NCBI GenBank assembly: GCA_041659285.1
Contig: JBAZYO010000001.1
Span: 1-64,000, forward strand
Length of the DNA stretch: 64,000 nucleotides
Source of the DNA: Vicinamibacterales bacterium
Lineage (GTDB): Bacteria > Acidobacteriota > Vicinamibacteria > Vicinamibacterales > UBA2999
Direction: 5' to 3'
In this document: one piece after another, positions 8,149 to 18,221 of the stretch
Position numbering within the stretch: the stretch's first letter is position 1
Layout: each line of letters begins with the position of its first letter
Position numbers and translations under genes: made by a program
Notes under the pieces: model-generated
Seen by the model: only the letters and a program-made list of their open reading frames with translations
Database searches by the model: none
Told to the model about the DNA's origin: nothing

Positions 8149-8632
8149 GAAACCAGCCGCGCTGACGCATGTCGATGCGAAAGGGCGCATCCGCATGGTG
8201 GACGTGGGCGACAAGCCCGTCACGTCCCGCGAGGCGGTGGCGCGCGGGTCGATCGCGATGTCGGCCGTGGCGCGCAAGCTGATTCGCTCCGGTGCGGTGA
8301 AGAAAGGCGACCCGCTCCAGGCCGCCCGCCTGGCCGGCATCATGGCGGCGAAGAAGACCAGCGAGCTGATTCCGCTGTGCCATCCGCTGGTGTTGAGCCA
8401 CGTCTCGATCGAACTCACGCCCACGCGCGCCGGCTATGCCATCGAAGGCCGGGTTCGCACGTCCGGTCAGACCGGCGTTGAGATGGAAGCGCTCACCGCC
8501 GTGTCGGTCGCCGCGCTCACGCTCTACGACATGGTCAAGGCGGTGGACAAGGCCATGACCATCAGCGACATCGAGCTCGTGGAAAAGCGGGGCGGCCGGT
8601 CCGGTCACTACGTGAGGAAGTCGAAGGCCTGA
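8135..8632 (+). CDS. moaC: Cyclic pyranopterin monophosphate synthase MoaC
   Basis: 165 residues. MoaC makes cyclic pyranopterin monophosphate from the MoaA product in molybdenum-cofactor synthesis. The family motifs are all visible: MVDVGDKPVTSREAVARG near the N-terminus, SELIPLCHPL, the GVEMEALTAVSVAALTLYDM catalytic region and the final DIELVEKRGGRSG. The ATG at 8135 lies inside the end of rex. No other moa gene is nearby, so this is a split pathway locus. The placement behind a redox regulator may link molybdoenzyme supply to redox state (inference). Confidence 0.95.
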   Translation: MAKNKKPAALTHVDAKGRIRMVDVGDKPVTSREAVARGSIAMSAVARKLIRSGAVKKGDPLQAARLAGIMAAKKTSELIPLCHPLVLSHVSIELTPTRAGYAIEGRVRTSGQTGVEMEALTAVSVAALTLYDMVKAVDKAMTISDIELVEKRGGRSGHYVRKSKA

Positions 8633-8640
8633 CGGATTCC

Positions 8641-9624
8641 ATGAGAATCCTCGTCTCCATCCAGCAGCCGGTCAGGCAGTGGCAGATCCCCGCTGAAGGC
8701 GTGGCCACCCTCCGTGCCCGGTTCCCGCACATCGAATTCATCTACGCCACCGCCGCCGACGAACGCGCCCGCGGTCTTGCCGACTGCGACGTCGCTTACA
8801 CCTGGATCCTGACGGCGTCCGAGCTCGCCACCGCGACGAAGCTGCGCTGGCTGCATACCTCCGCCGTGGCGGTGGAAACGCTGTGCCTGCCCGAGCTGTT
8901 CGCCGGCGGCGTCACCGTCACCAACACGCGCGGCGTCCAGGCCATCCCGATTGCGGAGCACACCATGGCGGTCGTGCTCGCCCTGGCGAAGCAGCTTCCG
9001 CTCGTGCTCGAGCGCCAGCGAACCGCGCAATGGGCGCAGAACGAATTCATGGGACCGCGCCTGCCGTGGCTGTTGAGCGGCCGCACGCTCGGGCTGATCG
9101 GCGTCGGCACCATCGGCGCGGAGATCGCGAGCCGGGCCCGGGCCTTCGGCATGCGCGTCGTCGCCATGCGGCGGCGGGCCGGCCACCCAGGCGTGGCCGC
9201 GGTGGATCAGGTCTTCGGACCCGCACAGCTCGACGAACTGCTGCGGCAGACCGACGTGCTGGTGATTGCCGCGCCGCTCACGCCGCAGACGGTCGGACTG
9301 ATCGGCGAGGCGCAACTGGCGCGACTGCCGAAGGGCGCGGTGGTCGTCAACGTCGGCCGCGCGAACATCATCGACACCGGCGCGCTGATCGCGGCGCTCC
9401 ATTCGGGCCATCTGGGCGGGGCGTCGCTGGACGTGTATCCGCAGGAGCCGCTGCCGGCCGGGCATCCGCTGTGGACGTGCCCGAACGTCATCCTTACGCC
9501 CCACACCTCCGGCTTCCGGACGGGCCATTGGGAAGAAGTGGTCGATCTGTTCGCGCAGAACATCGAGCGCTTCGAACGGGGAGAGGCGCTGCGTTTCCGG
9601 GTCGAGCCGGAGCTGGGGTACTGA
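8641..9624 (+). CDS. D-2-hydroxyacid dehydrogenase (NAD-binding)
   Basis: 327 residues, 8 nt after moaC. The Rossmann fold shows LIGVGTIGAEIASRARAFGM. The catalytic triad of the family is present: Arg in VVNVGRANIIDT, Glu in YPQEPLPAGHPLW and His in LTPHTSGF. Members reduce 2-keto acids with NAD(P)H, for example glyoxylate, hydroxypyruvate or phenylpyruvate; the substrate cannot be chosen from sequence. It is probably the third gene of a rex-moaC operon. Its stop codon is the beginning of a GGGGTCAGACCCC repeat element. Confidence 0.9.
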   Translation: MRILVSIQQPVRQWQIPAEGVATLRARFPHIEFIYATAADERARGLADCDVAYTWILTASELATATKLRWLHTSAVAVETLCLPELFAGGVTVTNTRGVQAIPIAEHTMAVVLALAKQLPLVLERQRTAQWAQNEFMGPRLPWLLSGRTLGLIGVGTIGAEIASRARAFGMRVVAMRRRAGHPGVAAVDQVFGPAQLDELLRQTDVLVIAAPLTPQTVGLIGEAQLARLPKGAVVVNVGRANIIDTGALIAALHSGHLGGASLDVYPQEPLPAGHPLWTCPNVILTPHTSGFRTGHWEEVVDLFAQNIERFERGEALRFRVEPELGY

Positions 9625-9698
9625 GGGGTCAGACCCCTCGGAACTGCTTGCTCGGGGTCAGACCCCTTGCGTCACCGCCGGCTCGGGATCAGACCCCG
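9623..9698. repeat. GGGGTCAGACCCC dyad element (three palindromes)
   Basis: A perfect 17-bp palindrome (9623-9639, GAGGGGTCAGACCCCTC) is followed by CTTGCTC and a second GGGGTCAGACCCC (9654-9666), then a degenerate third copy (9684-9698). It lies between two convergent genes. The third copy supplies the stop codon of the cation-efflux gene (GGG GTC TGA). A near-identical two-palindrome unit is at 42403-42449. Each palindrome could work as a bidirectional stem, but the arms are short and there is no T-run. Confidence 0.85.
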
Positions 9699-10561
9699 AT
9701 TTCCGGCGGCGGTTCGATGTGAATGATGGCGTCCTTGATTTGCGGGAAGCGCGCCATCAACCGATCCTTCACCACGTGCGACAGCCGGTGCGCCTCGTCC
9801 AGGCGCATGTCGCGGTCCATCCAGACATGGAGATCGAGGAAGACGAAGTCGTTCGAGCCGCGCGTGCGGATGTGATGGCACCCGAACACCTCGGGCACGC
9901 TGCGCACGACCTCGCGAATCGCCTCTTCCGGAATGACGAAGCGGTCGGCCAGGATCCCAGACGTGGACTGGAAGATCTCCCAGCAGGCCAAGCCGATGAA
10001 CGCCGCAATCACCAGCGCCGCCACCGGGTCGAGCCACAGGTAGCCCAACCGCACGCCAATCAACGCCGCGATCACCGCCGCCGACGTGAACAGATCGCTC
10101 GTCGTGTGATGGGCGTCGGCCATCAGCACTTCGCTCTCGAACCGGCGGCCCGCGGCCCGCTCGTAGATCACGACGCCGACGTTGACGAGAAACGTGCCGG
10201 CCATCACCACGAACGTCAGCGGCGTGATGATCGGCGCGCCGCCGGATTGCAGCCGCGCCACCGCTGCCGACAGCACTTCGAACAGCACCAGCAGCAGGAA
10301 GATGAGGATGCCGACCGACGCCATGGTCTCGAACTTGCGATGCCCGTACGGGTGGTCGTCGTCCGGCGGATGGCTGGCAATGCGCACGCCGACCAGGGCG
10401 ACGACGTTCGAGGCGGTGTCGGTGAGGGAGTGAAAGCCGTCGGACAAGACGCTGACCGCGCCGGACGAGAGCCCGAGCGCGATCTTGGCCGCGGCTACGA
10501 CCAGGTTAAGGAAGAAGACCCGCCAGAGGACTTGCGCGACCTGGCCGTAACGGGCCTGCAC
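9689..10561 (-). CDS. Cation diffusion facilitator (CDF) family transporter
   Basis: 290 residues from a GTG at 10561. The N-terminal region contains transmembrane helices with the metal-site pattern SDGFHSLTDTASN (HxxxD type) and a second site ADAHHTTSDLFTSA. These match CzcD/FieF-like H+/Zn2+ or Fe2+ antiporters of the inner membrane. The C-terminal cytosolic domain (from about residue 205) carries several His/Asp residues (HHIRTRGSNDFVFLDLHVWM). Metal specificity is not certain. The gene ends in a repeat palindrome and runs convergent to the dehydrogenase gene. Confidence 0.9.
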   Translation of the reverse strand: MQARYGQVAQVLWRVFFLNLVVAAAKIALGLSSGAVSVLSDGFHSLTDTASNVVALVGVRIASHPPDDDHPYGHRKFETMASVGILIFLLLVLFEVLSAAVARLQSGGAPIITPLTFVVMAGTFLVNVGVVIYERAAGRRFESEVLMADAHHTTSDLFTSAAVIAALIGVRLGYLWLDPVAALVIAAFIGLACWEIFQSTSGILADRFVIPEEAIREVVRSVPEVFGCHHIRTRGSNDFVFLDLHVWMDRDMRLDEAHRLSHVVKDRLMARFPQIKDAIIHIEPPPEIGV

Positions 10562-10573
10562 GATAACCGGAAC

Positions 10574-11215
10574 TTAGAAGACGCGCGCCTGGGGAACCGG
10601 CCACCAGCGAATCTGGACCTTGCCGATGATGTACTTCTTGGGCACGAAGCCCCAGTGGCGGCTGTCGGAGCTGTTGTTCCGGTGGTCGCCCATCACGAAG
10701 TAGTAGCCCTCGGGAATGACCTGCGGGCCCCAGTCGTCGTGGCTGCGATATTCCGCGGGCACGAAGTCGTCGCGGACCGGCACGTCGTTGACGTAGACGC
10801 GGCCGTCCACCACGCGCACGGTGTCGCCCTCTTCGGCAATCACGCGCTTGACGAACGACTTGTCGGGGTTGAGCGGGTAGTACAGCATCACGATGTCGCC
10901 GCGCTGCGGCGCGGTGAGGCGATAGCGGAGCTTGTTGACGATCAGGCGATCCTGATCGGCGAGCGTGGGCGCCATGCTCTGGCCCTCGACGCGCGCCACC
11001 TGGAAACCGAACGTCACGATCAGGGTGGCGTAGACGGCGGCCGAGGCCAGGGTGCGGACCCAGGCAAAGAACTCGTCGCGCCACACCTCGAGCCGGCGCA
11101 TCACCTGCGCCGCGTCCTGGTCGATGGCCAGCGGCAGCGGCGCCTGGGGTTCGAGCGCCTCGGTCACGACCATCGGCACCGGTGTCGTTTCATCGCCGGG
11201 GTCGGCGAACAACAC
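10574..11215 (-). CDS. lepB: Signal peptidase I
   Basis: 213 residues from a GTG that overlaps the last base of the upstream stop codon; an ATG at 11176 is the alternative. One membrane helix (about 55-72) precedes the catalytic region. The serine is in VEGQSMAPTL (S80), the lysine in KSFVKRVIAEEGD (K123), and box E is GDHRNNSSDSRHWG. The enzyme removes signal peptides from exported proteins. The reading frame continues upstream into the LytTR gene, but this part is not expected to be translated. Translational coupling to the regulator gene is unusual for a housekeeping peptidase. Confidence 0.92.
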   Translation of the reverse strand: MLFADPGDETTPVPMVVTEALEPQAPLPLAIDQDAAQVMRRLEVWRDEFFAWVRTLASAAVYATLIVTFGFQVARVEGQSMAPTLADQDRLIVNKLRYRLTAPQRGDIVMLYYPLNPDKSFVKRVIAEEGDTVRVVDGRVYVNDVPVRDDFVPAEYRSHDDWGPQVIPEGYYFVMGDHRNNSSDSRHWGFVPKKYIIGKVQIRWWPVPQARVF

Positions 11216-11997
11216 TACAGCTTCAGGTAGTCCCGAAGACGGCGGGTCTGCGAACGGCTGACCGGAATTTCCGTCGCCTTCGCGTCTTTCATCCTCAGGA
11301 TGTAGTTCCGGCTGAACCAAGGCACGATCTCCTTCACCTTGTTAATGTTGACCAGGTGCGAACGGTGCACGCGCCAGAACAGTTCCGGATCGAGCCTCGC
11401 GTGCAGCTCGTCCAGTGTTCGGTCGTTCGACGTCCCCGAGACCTGGCTTGTCACAATACTAATCGAATCCTCGACGAGCGACGCATGGATGATGTCGTCG
11501 GCCTGGACCAGCACGAACCGGTCCAGTACTTTGACGGCCACCTGGTCCCGGCGGTCTTTCTGGCCGGCCATCATTCGCACCAACCGGTCCAATTGGCCCG
11601 CCAGGGGCTCGGATTGGGCCTTCCGGCTGCGCGCGCGTCCTACCGCCGTCTCGAGCCGCCTCGCGTCAACCGGCTTCAGGAGGTAGTCCACGGCGTTCAC
11701 CTCGAACGCCTCGATCGCGCGCTGGTCAAAGGCTGTGACGAAGATCACACCCGGTCCGGTTCCCCGGTCGAGCAGCCGCTTCGCCACCTCGAACCCGGTG
11801 AGCCCCGGCATCTGCACGTCGAGAAACACCACGTCGGGCGAATGCCGGGCGATTTCCTCGAGCGCTTCCACGCCGTTGGACGCCACCCCGACGACGTCCA
11901 CGCCGTCCACCGCCTGCAGCAGGAAGCACAACTCGTCCCGCGCGAGCTGTTCATCGTCGGCGACGACGGCGGTCAGGGTGATGGATGTGGGTGTCAT
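11215..11997 (-). CDS. LytTR-family response regulator
   Basis: 260 residues. An N-terminal receiver domain has the phosphoacceptor aspartate in VVFLDVQMPGLTGFE and the FVTAFDQRAIEAFEVNAVDYLLKP signature of the LytR/AlgR group, quoted here in part only as a guide. The C-terminal LytTR DNA-binding domain includes FWRVHRSHLVNINKVKEI and ends with SRSQTRRLRDYLKL. Its ATG overlaps the kinase stop as ATGA, so the two genes are co-translated. LytTR regulators often control envelope, virulence or secretion genes. Confidence 0.93.
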   Translation of the reverse strand: MTPTSITLTAVVADDEQLARDELCFLLQAVDGVDVVGVASNGVEALEEIARHSPDVVFLDVQMPGLTGFEVAKRLLDRGTGPGVIFVTAFDQRAIEAFEVNAVDYLLKPVDARRLETAVGRARSRKAQSEPLAGQLDRLVRMMAGQKDRRDQVAVKVLDRFVLVQADDIIHASLVEDSISIVTSQVSGTSNDRTLDELHARLDPELFWRVHRSHLVNINKVKEIVPWFSRNYILRMKDAKATEIPVSRSQTRRLRDYLKL

Positions 11998-13310
11998 GCG
12001 GTAACTCGCTCCGCCGAGAGGTCGAGGGGAATCTCGACGCGCGCGCACGCGCCCTTGCCCGGGGAGCCGGTCAGCACCAGGCGGCCGGTGGTCCCATAGA
12101 GCACGCGCAGGCGTTCGTTGACGTTGCTCAGCCCGATGCCGCTCGACAGCGCGTGGGCCAGCCGCTCCTGGGAAATACCCAGGCCATCGTCGGCCACCTC
12201 GATGACGGCGGTGCCGCCGTTGCGCCAGCTGCGCAGCGTGATGGTGCCGGGGCCGACCTTGCGGGCGAAGCCGTGCTTGATGCAGTTTTCCACCAGCGGC
12301 TGGAGCAGGAGGCTGGGCACGATGATGTCGAGCGTATCAGGTGCGATGGCCTTGTGGACGGCGAGCCGCGTGCCGAAGCGGATGACCTCGATGTCCAGGT
12401 ATTCGTCGATGGCGGCCAGTTCCTCGCGCAGGGTGACGAACTGCTGCTGGTTGCTCATCAGCTTGCGGAGCAGGCCCGACAACTTCTGGATCACCTGGCG
12501 GGCGGTTTCGGGCTGCGACCGGATCAGCGACGACACCGAGGCCAGGGTGTTGAACAGGAAGTGGGGGTTGATCTGGCTCTTGAGGGCCTCGACCTTCGCG
12601 GCCAGCAGCAGTTTCTCCTGCTCCTGCAGCCGATGCTCGATGCGGGCGTTGTTCCAGATCTTGATTGGCGTCGATACCGTGATGATGGTCGCGAGGTAGA
12701 CCAGCAGCGAGAGCCAGGGCGACGGATCCGACAGCTGGAACAGACGCAACGGGTAGCGCGCCCCCACCGTTTGCCGGATGGCCTCGAGGCCGATGATCGC
12801 GAGCAGCAGGACGACCTGCCAGTTCACCTCGACGCGGCGAATCATGCGCCACACGTAGCGCGGGATGCTCAGCAGCTCGAACGGCGAGAAGCTCCAGATC
12901 TCTTCCTTCGGGCACGCCTCGCGCAGGCCGCCGCCGGCAAAACCGCAGCCCACGGCAAAGAACGGCGCGGCGTACTCACCGGCCGCCAGCGCCGGCATGG
13001 CCATGGCCAGGCCGACCAGCGCGCCGGTGTAGGGGCCGGCGATGAGCCCGGCGAGAAAGGCGCCTTCCAGCGTCAAGTCGGCGGCGTCGTAGTTGAGCAG
13101 CACACGGGCGGCGACGCCGGCGGTCAGCGGCACGCCCAGGCCGAGCGCGAAGATCAGCCGGTCCGGCCAGTTGCGCTGCTCGAAAATCAGGATGTGGCGG
13201 AAGCGCCGGTAGCGGGCGAGCATCGTCGCCAGCGCGGCCATGGCTGCGAGTTTGACGACCAGGGTCGTCAGCAGGAACTGCCCGGCGGAGAGAAATTTAG
13301 GGTCTTGCAT
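11994..13310 (-). CDS. LytS-type sensor histidine kinase
   Basis: 438 residues from the ATG at 13310; the frame is open further upstream but runs over nuoI on the other strand. About six N-terminal helices form a 5TM-LYT-like sensor (residues 10-195). The His_kinase region has the phosphoacceptor in SQINPHFLFNTL (H250). The ATPase domain shows LLLQPLVENCIKHGF and VADDGLGI. It faces nuoI divergently and is followed by its response regulator and lepB. The cue is unknown; LytS relatives sense cell-wall precursors, membrane potential or pyruvate. Confidence 0.92.
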   Translation of the reverse strand: MQDPKFLSAGQFLLTTLVVKLAAMAALATMLARYRRFRHILIFEQRNWPDRLIFALGLGVPLTAGVAARVLLNYDAADLTLEGAFLAGLIAGPYTGALVGLAMAMPALAAGEYAAPFFAVGCGFAGGGLREACPKEEIWSFSPFELLSIPRYVWRMIRRVEVNWQVVLLLAIIGLEAIRQTVGARYPLRLFQLSDPSPWLSLLVYLATIITVSTPIKIWNNARIEHRLQEQEKLLLAAKVEALKSQINPHFLFNTLASVSSLIRSQPETARQVIQKLSGLLRKLMSNQQQFVTLREELAAIDEYLDIEVIRFGTRLAVHKAIAPDTLDIIVPSLLLQPLVENCIKHGFARKVGPGTITLRSWRNGGTAVIEVADDGLGISQERLAHALSSGIGLSNVNERLRVLYGTTGRLVLTGSPGKGACARVEIPLDLSAERVTA

Positions 13311-13345
13311 GGGCGAACGTTCAGCGAAGAGCGCCCTCGAAATGG

Positions 13346-13351
13346 TATCAT
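13346..13351 (+). promoter_or_regulatory. Candidate -10 box (TATCAT) for nuoI
   Basis: TATCAT is followed by 7 nt and then the ATG at 13359, which predicts a leaderless transcript. Confidence 0.45.
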
Positions 13352-13358
13352 TTCCCCT

Positions 13359-13805
13359 ATGATCGGTCCGCTCGCGAAAGGCTTTGCGCTCACTTTCAAG
13401 CACCTGTTCCGCCGTCCCATCACGGTGAACTATCCCGACCAGAAGGTCCCCATGTTTCCGCGGTATCGCGGCAAACAGGTCCTGATGCGCGACGAAGCCG
13501 GGCTGGAAAAGTGCGTGGCGTGCGGGTTGTGCGCGGTGGCGTGCCCGGCCGATGCCATTTACCTTGAAGCCGCGGAGAACGACGGCACGGTCATGGCGGG
13601 CCCGCGCTACGCGTCCACCTACCAGATTCACAAGACGCGCTGCATCTTCTGCGGCTACTGCGAAGAGGCCTGCCCGGTGTCGGCCATCTTTATGGGCAAG
13701 GACTACGAGCTGGCCGTCTACAGCAAAGACGACTTCATCTGGGACAAGACCGAGCTGCTTGTGCCCGCCGCGGCGGATCAAAAGGCGCCGATGCCGGCGC
13801 GCTAG
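13359..13805 (+). CDS. nuoI: NADH-quinone oxidoreductase subunit I
   Basis: 148 residues. Two 4Fe-4S cluster motifs are intact, CVACGLCAVACP and CIFCGYCEEACP. The N-terminal stretch FKHLFRRPITVNYPDQK and the core CPADAIYLEA are typical of NuoI, which carries the N6a/N6b clusters in the arm of complex I. No other nuo gene is within reach, so the gene is detached from the usual 14-gene operon. It starts 48 bp from a divergent sensor kinase. It could also serve a different NuoI-like ferredoxin role, but the length and motifs fit NuoI. Confidence 0.9.
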   Translation: MIGPLAKGFALTFKHLFRRPITVNYPDQKVPMFPRYRGKQVLMRDEAGLEKCVACGLCAVACPADAIYLEAAENDGTVMAGPRYASTYQIHKTRCIFCGYCEEACPVSAIFMGKDYELAVYSKDDFIWDKTELLVPAAADQKAPMPAR

Positions 13806-13828
13806 GCTGCACCGGCAGCCTGCAGACC

Positions 13829-13856
13829 AGGCGGGGGCCGCCGGCGAACCCCGCCT
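13829..13856 (+). promoter_or_regulatory. GC-rich hairpin between nuoI and the methionine/folate gene
   Basis: AGGCGGGG (13829-13836) pairs with CCCCGCCT (13849-13856) across a 12-nt loop. A smaller stem (GGCTGC/GCAGCC, 13805-13820) precedes it. There is no T-run. It might limit read-through or shape the leader of the next gene; it matches no riboswitch I know. Confidence 0.35.
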
Positions 13857-13862
13857 CGGCAA

Positions 13863-15737
<1,875 letters not shown>

Positions 15738-15774
15738 TCCGGACCGGTTGGAGCTGGTTGGAGAAAGTGTAAAT

Positions 15775-16458
15775 ATGGCCCTATTTGATACGGAGACTCG
15801 GCGTTCGGGCGACGCGGCCACCAGGGCGCTGTCGGTTACCACGGTCGAGACCGACTTCGTAGAAAAGGTCTACCAGAACATTGCCAAGGTGTACGACTAC
15901 ACCTACGGTCCCACCCTCCATCCCGGCCGACTCGAAGCCATCGAGAAGATGGCGATCCACCCCGGTACCAACGTGCTCGAAGTGGGCGTCGGCACCGGCA
16001 TCAACCTGTCCCTGTATCCGCGCACCTGCCGCGTCACCGGTATCGACCTGTCGAGCCGCATGCTCGAACGGGCGCAGGAGCGCATCGACAACAAGGGTCT
16101 GCATCACTGCGAAGTCGCCGAAATGGACGCCACCAAGCTGACGTTCGCCGACAACTCCTTCGACGTCGTCTACGCACCCTACGTGATCAGCGTGGTGCCG
16201 GACCCGGTCGCGGTCGCGCGCGAGATGTACCGCGTGTGCCGTCCCGGCGGCCGCGTCATCATCCTCAACCACTTCAAGAGCGCGAACCCGATCATGGGCC
16301 GCATCGAAAGGGCGATCTCGCCGATGACCGTGCACATCGGCTTCACCGCCGACCTCGACATGCATGCATTCCTGGCCCAGGCCGACCTGCGCCCGGTGTC
16401 GATCGAGAAGGTGAACGTCCCGAAGATGTGGTCGCTCATCACGGTCGTCAAGAACTAG
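15775..16458 (+). CDS. Class I SAM-dependent methyltransferase, phospholipid N-methyltransferase-like
   Basis: 227 residues. The SAM-binding motif I is VLEVGVGTGINLSLY, followed by VTGIDLSSRMLERA and the post-motif SFDVVYAPYVISVVPDP. The start motif EKVYQNIAKVYDYTYGP is typical of the PmtA-like group that methylates phosphatidylethanolamine to phosphatidylcholine, but ubiquinone or other lipid substrates are possible. The ATG at 15775 has a purine-rich GGAGA (15760-15764) ahead of it. It follows the methionine/folate enzyme by 37 nt; that enzyme feeds the SAM supply. Confidence 0.8.
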   Translation: MALFDTETRRSGDAATRALSVTTVETDFVEKVYQNIAKVYDYTYGPTLHPGRLEAIEKMAIHPGTNVLEVGVGTGINLSLYPRTCRVTGIDLSSRMLERAQERIDNKGLHHCEVAEMDATKLTFADNSFDVVYAPYVISVVPDPVAVAREMYRVCRPGGRVIILNHFKSANPIMGRIERAISPMTVHIGFTADLDMHAFLAQADLRPVSIEKVNVPKMWSLITVVKN

Positions 16459-16923
16459 TTGCCACCACCCGTTACACCCGAGCCCGGCTGGACCTCGGTC
16501 CAGCCGTTCCCGCAACTCGATCCCCATTCATTTCTCGTCGCCAACCCGTCCGGCGAAAGCGTGCGCATTGCCTACTTTCGCGGTCCCGAGCCCGGCGTGC
16601 TCTACGCGAAGGCCTGGTTCGGCCGCGAGACGCAGGGCCCGCCGGGCTACGTCCACGGCGGCGCGATGGCGGCGGTGCTTGACGAGAGCATGGGCGGCGC
16701 CTGCTGGATGAACGGCCACCCCACGGTGGCCGCGAAGATCTCGGTGTCGTTCCTGGAAATGCTGCGGCTGGAGTCGGAGACGACCGTCGAGGCCCGGGTC
16801 GACCGGACGGACGGGCGCAAGATCTACGTCAGCGCCAAGCTGATCGATGCGTCGGGCACTGTCGTCGCCGAATCCGACGGGCTCTTCATCGTCCTGCGCG
16901 AAGATCAACTGAAATCGATGTAA
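16459..16923 (+). CDS. PaaI-like hotdog-fold thioesterase
   Basis: 154 residues from a TTG that directly follows the previous stop codon; a shorter product from a later GTG is possible. The hotdog signature PPGYVHGGAMAAVLDESMGG contains the HGG and Asp/Glu residues used by PaaI-type acyl-CoA thioesterases. The core continues AAKISVSFLEMLRLES. The substrate is unknown. It is the last gene of the nuoI-side run and ends just before a strong hairpin. Confidence 0.8.
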   Translation: MPPPVTPEPGWTSVQPFPQLDPHSFLVANPSGESVRIAYFRGPEPGVLYAKAWFGRETQGPPGYVHGGAMAAVLDESMGGACWMNGHPTVAAKISVSFLEMLRLESETTVEARVDRTDGRKIYVSAKLIDASGTVVAESDGLFIVLREDQLKSM

Positions 16924-16933
16924 GGAGTTCAGA

Positions 16934-16967
16934 AGATCAGAAGAAACGAATTGGTTTCTTCTGATCT
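16934..16967. terminator. Bidirectional hairpin terminator
   Basis: A perfect 14-bp stem (16934-16947 with 16954-16967) closes a 6-nt loop between the convergent thioesterase and glycosyltransferase genes. The arms are unusually AT-rich for this genome. Confidence 0.7.
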
Positions 16968-16968
16968 C

Positions 16969-18021
16969 CTAATCTCCTGTCAATTCAGTTATCAGTCGTG
17001 CCGCAATCTCTGCCCCATTAGTCGCCGGTTTCTCCTGTGGAGCCGGCTGTGCGAGCAGCGCATCGAGATGCGGCCCCCAGGCACCCCCAAACAGAGCAGC
17101 CTGATCGATGAACGCCGCCCGCAGGAAGCGGGGCATGGCCGTCACCAGCACGTCGTACTCGGCGAACTGTCCGCGTGACGTGTAGAGCAGGGCGGTCTCG
17201 TTCGCCAGGCACTCCGAGATGATGCCGTAACCGGGCTTGGTGACGACCACGTCCGCGGCGCGCACCAGGTCTTCGTAGCGGAGGCCGCGCGCGTACAGCG
17301 CCGGCTCGTCGACATCGCCCGGCAGCAGGATGCGGTATCCGGCCAGTTGCCTGAGCGCCTCCACGTTCAAGCCGTCAAGGCCGTAGCCGCCGAACGACAC
17401 CAGCACCAAGCGTTCACCGTGCGGCAGGCCGAGCGCCTCGCGGGCTGCCGCGGGATCGCGTTCGGAACGCCGCGCGACGAAGGGGATATTGACGACGGCC
17501 GGCATGGTGGCGAAGCCGCCCGACATCGGCAGCCGCAGGGCGAGGGTGGTGTCGGCGTAGACCCGCCCGATCGCGTCCGCGAGATCGGCGCCGCCCTCGT
17601 AGCCGGCATAGATCCAGTCCCAGGTGAAGTTGCCGAACGCCACGCCCGGAATGCCGGCGGCGCTGGCCGCGGCGATGCCGAGCGGCGGGATGTCGGCGAC
17701 GACCAGCGTGGCGCCGGCGCGGCCCAGCCACGCGGCCTCGGCGGCCACGCGATCCGAAAAAGCGGCCATGAACTGCCGCCCGCGCTCGATGGTCGCGCGC
17801 GCGTCCGGCCGGAGGCTGTCAACCTGGACCACGCCGGTATCGCACTGAGCCGGCTCGAGCGTGACACCCGGCCTGACCGTGCGCTGCACCAGCCACGGCG
17901 CCACGTCCGAGCGAATGATGACGCGGAGGTCCGGCCGCCGATCGGCCAGCGCGTTGATCACCTCGATCGAGCGCGAAGCGTGGCCGAATCCGTGTCCCGA
18001 TATGTAGAAAGCGATGGTCAC
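16969..18021 (-). CDS. Glycosyltransferase-like protein (GT1/MurG-like fold)
   Basis: 350 residues. The N-terminus YISGHGFGHASRSIEVINAL resembles the donor-proximal half of GT-B enzymes and the N-terminal domain seen in some sugar-kinase fusions. The C-terminal half has ERLVLVSFGGYG and the late nucleotide-sugar motif DVVVTKPGYGIISECLANE. It would move a sugar from a nucleotide donor to an unknown acceptor. The gene is convergent with the thioesterase. A GATAAT hexamer lies about 14 nt before the ATG on the minus strand, next to a long inverted repeat. Confidence 0.75.
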   Translation of the reverse strand: MTIAFYISGHGFGHASRSIEVINALADRRPDLRVIIRSDVAPWLVQRTVRPGVTLEPAQCDTGVVQVDSLRPDARATIERGRQFMAAFSDRVAAEAAWLGRAGATLVVADIPPLGIAAASAAGIPGVAFGNFTWDWIYAGYEGGADLADAIGRVYADTTLALRLPMSGGFATMPAVVNIPFVARRSERDPAAAREALGLPHGERLVLVSFGGYGLDGLNVEALRQLAGYRILLPGDVDEPALYARGLRYEDLVRAADVVVTKPGYGIISECLANETALLYTSRGQFAEYDVLVTAMPRFLRAAFIDQAALFGGAWGPHLDALLAQPAPQEKPATNGAEIAARLITELTGD

Positions 18022-18032
18022 AGACAGGCATT

Positions 18033-18203
18033 ATCTTGTGATCTCGTGAGGTGGTGATCTGGTGATCTGATCGGCAGATCTGGTGATCTGGTGATTTGGA
18101 GGCCGCCGGACCGCGGCCAGGATCACCACATAGATCAACCGATCGCCCGCTCACCAGATCAACCGCTCGCTCACCAGATCACCACCTCACGAGATCACAA
18201 GAT
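18033..18203. repeat. Long palindromic octamer array
   Basis: A perfect 33-bp inverted repeat (18033-18065 with 18171-18203) is built from 8-bp units such as GTGATCTG and GTGAGGTG. The interior repeats the same words in both directions. It occupies the gap between two divergent genes, so it would lie in both leader regions. Confidence 0.85.
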
Positions 18204-18209
18204 CGGGGC

Positions 18210-18215
18210 TACAAT
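18210..18215 (+). promoter_or_regulatory. Candidate -10 box (TACAAT) for the zinc-ribbon gene
   Basis: TACAAT ends 6 nt before the GTG at 18222. The spacing fits a leaderless transcript. Confidence 0.45.
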
Positions 18216-18221
18216 AACCGT

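Noticed and set aside
9719..11230. 503-codon open frame on the plus strand across the CDF and lepB genes
   Set aside because: It is an antisense shadow rich in Asp/His/Arg. The minus-strand CDF and signal peptidase genes have full motif sets.
11985..13805. Long open frame on the plus strand opposite the sensor kinase and running into nuoI
   Set aside because: It mirrors the kinase gene on the other strand, has no family signature before nuoI, and shows low-complexity Arg/Gln/Glu-rich text typical of antisense frames in GC-rich DNA. Only its last 148 codons are real.
16933..16970. The AT-rich hairpin after the thioesterase as a small RNA gene
   Set aside because: Position between convergent stops and a short stem-loop fit a terminator; no promoter is visible.
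18033..18203. CRISPR-like look of the repeated short words
   Set aside because: Units are 8 bp with no unique spacers, and the array forms a palindrome; there are no cas genes in the window.
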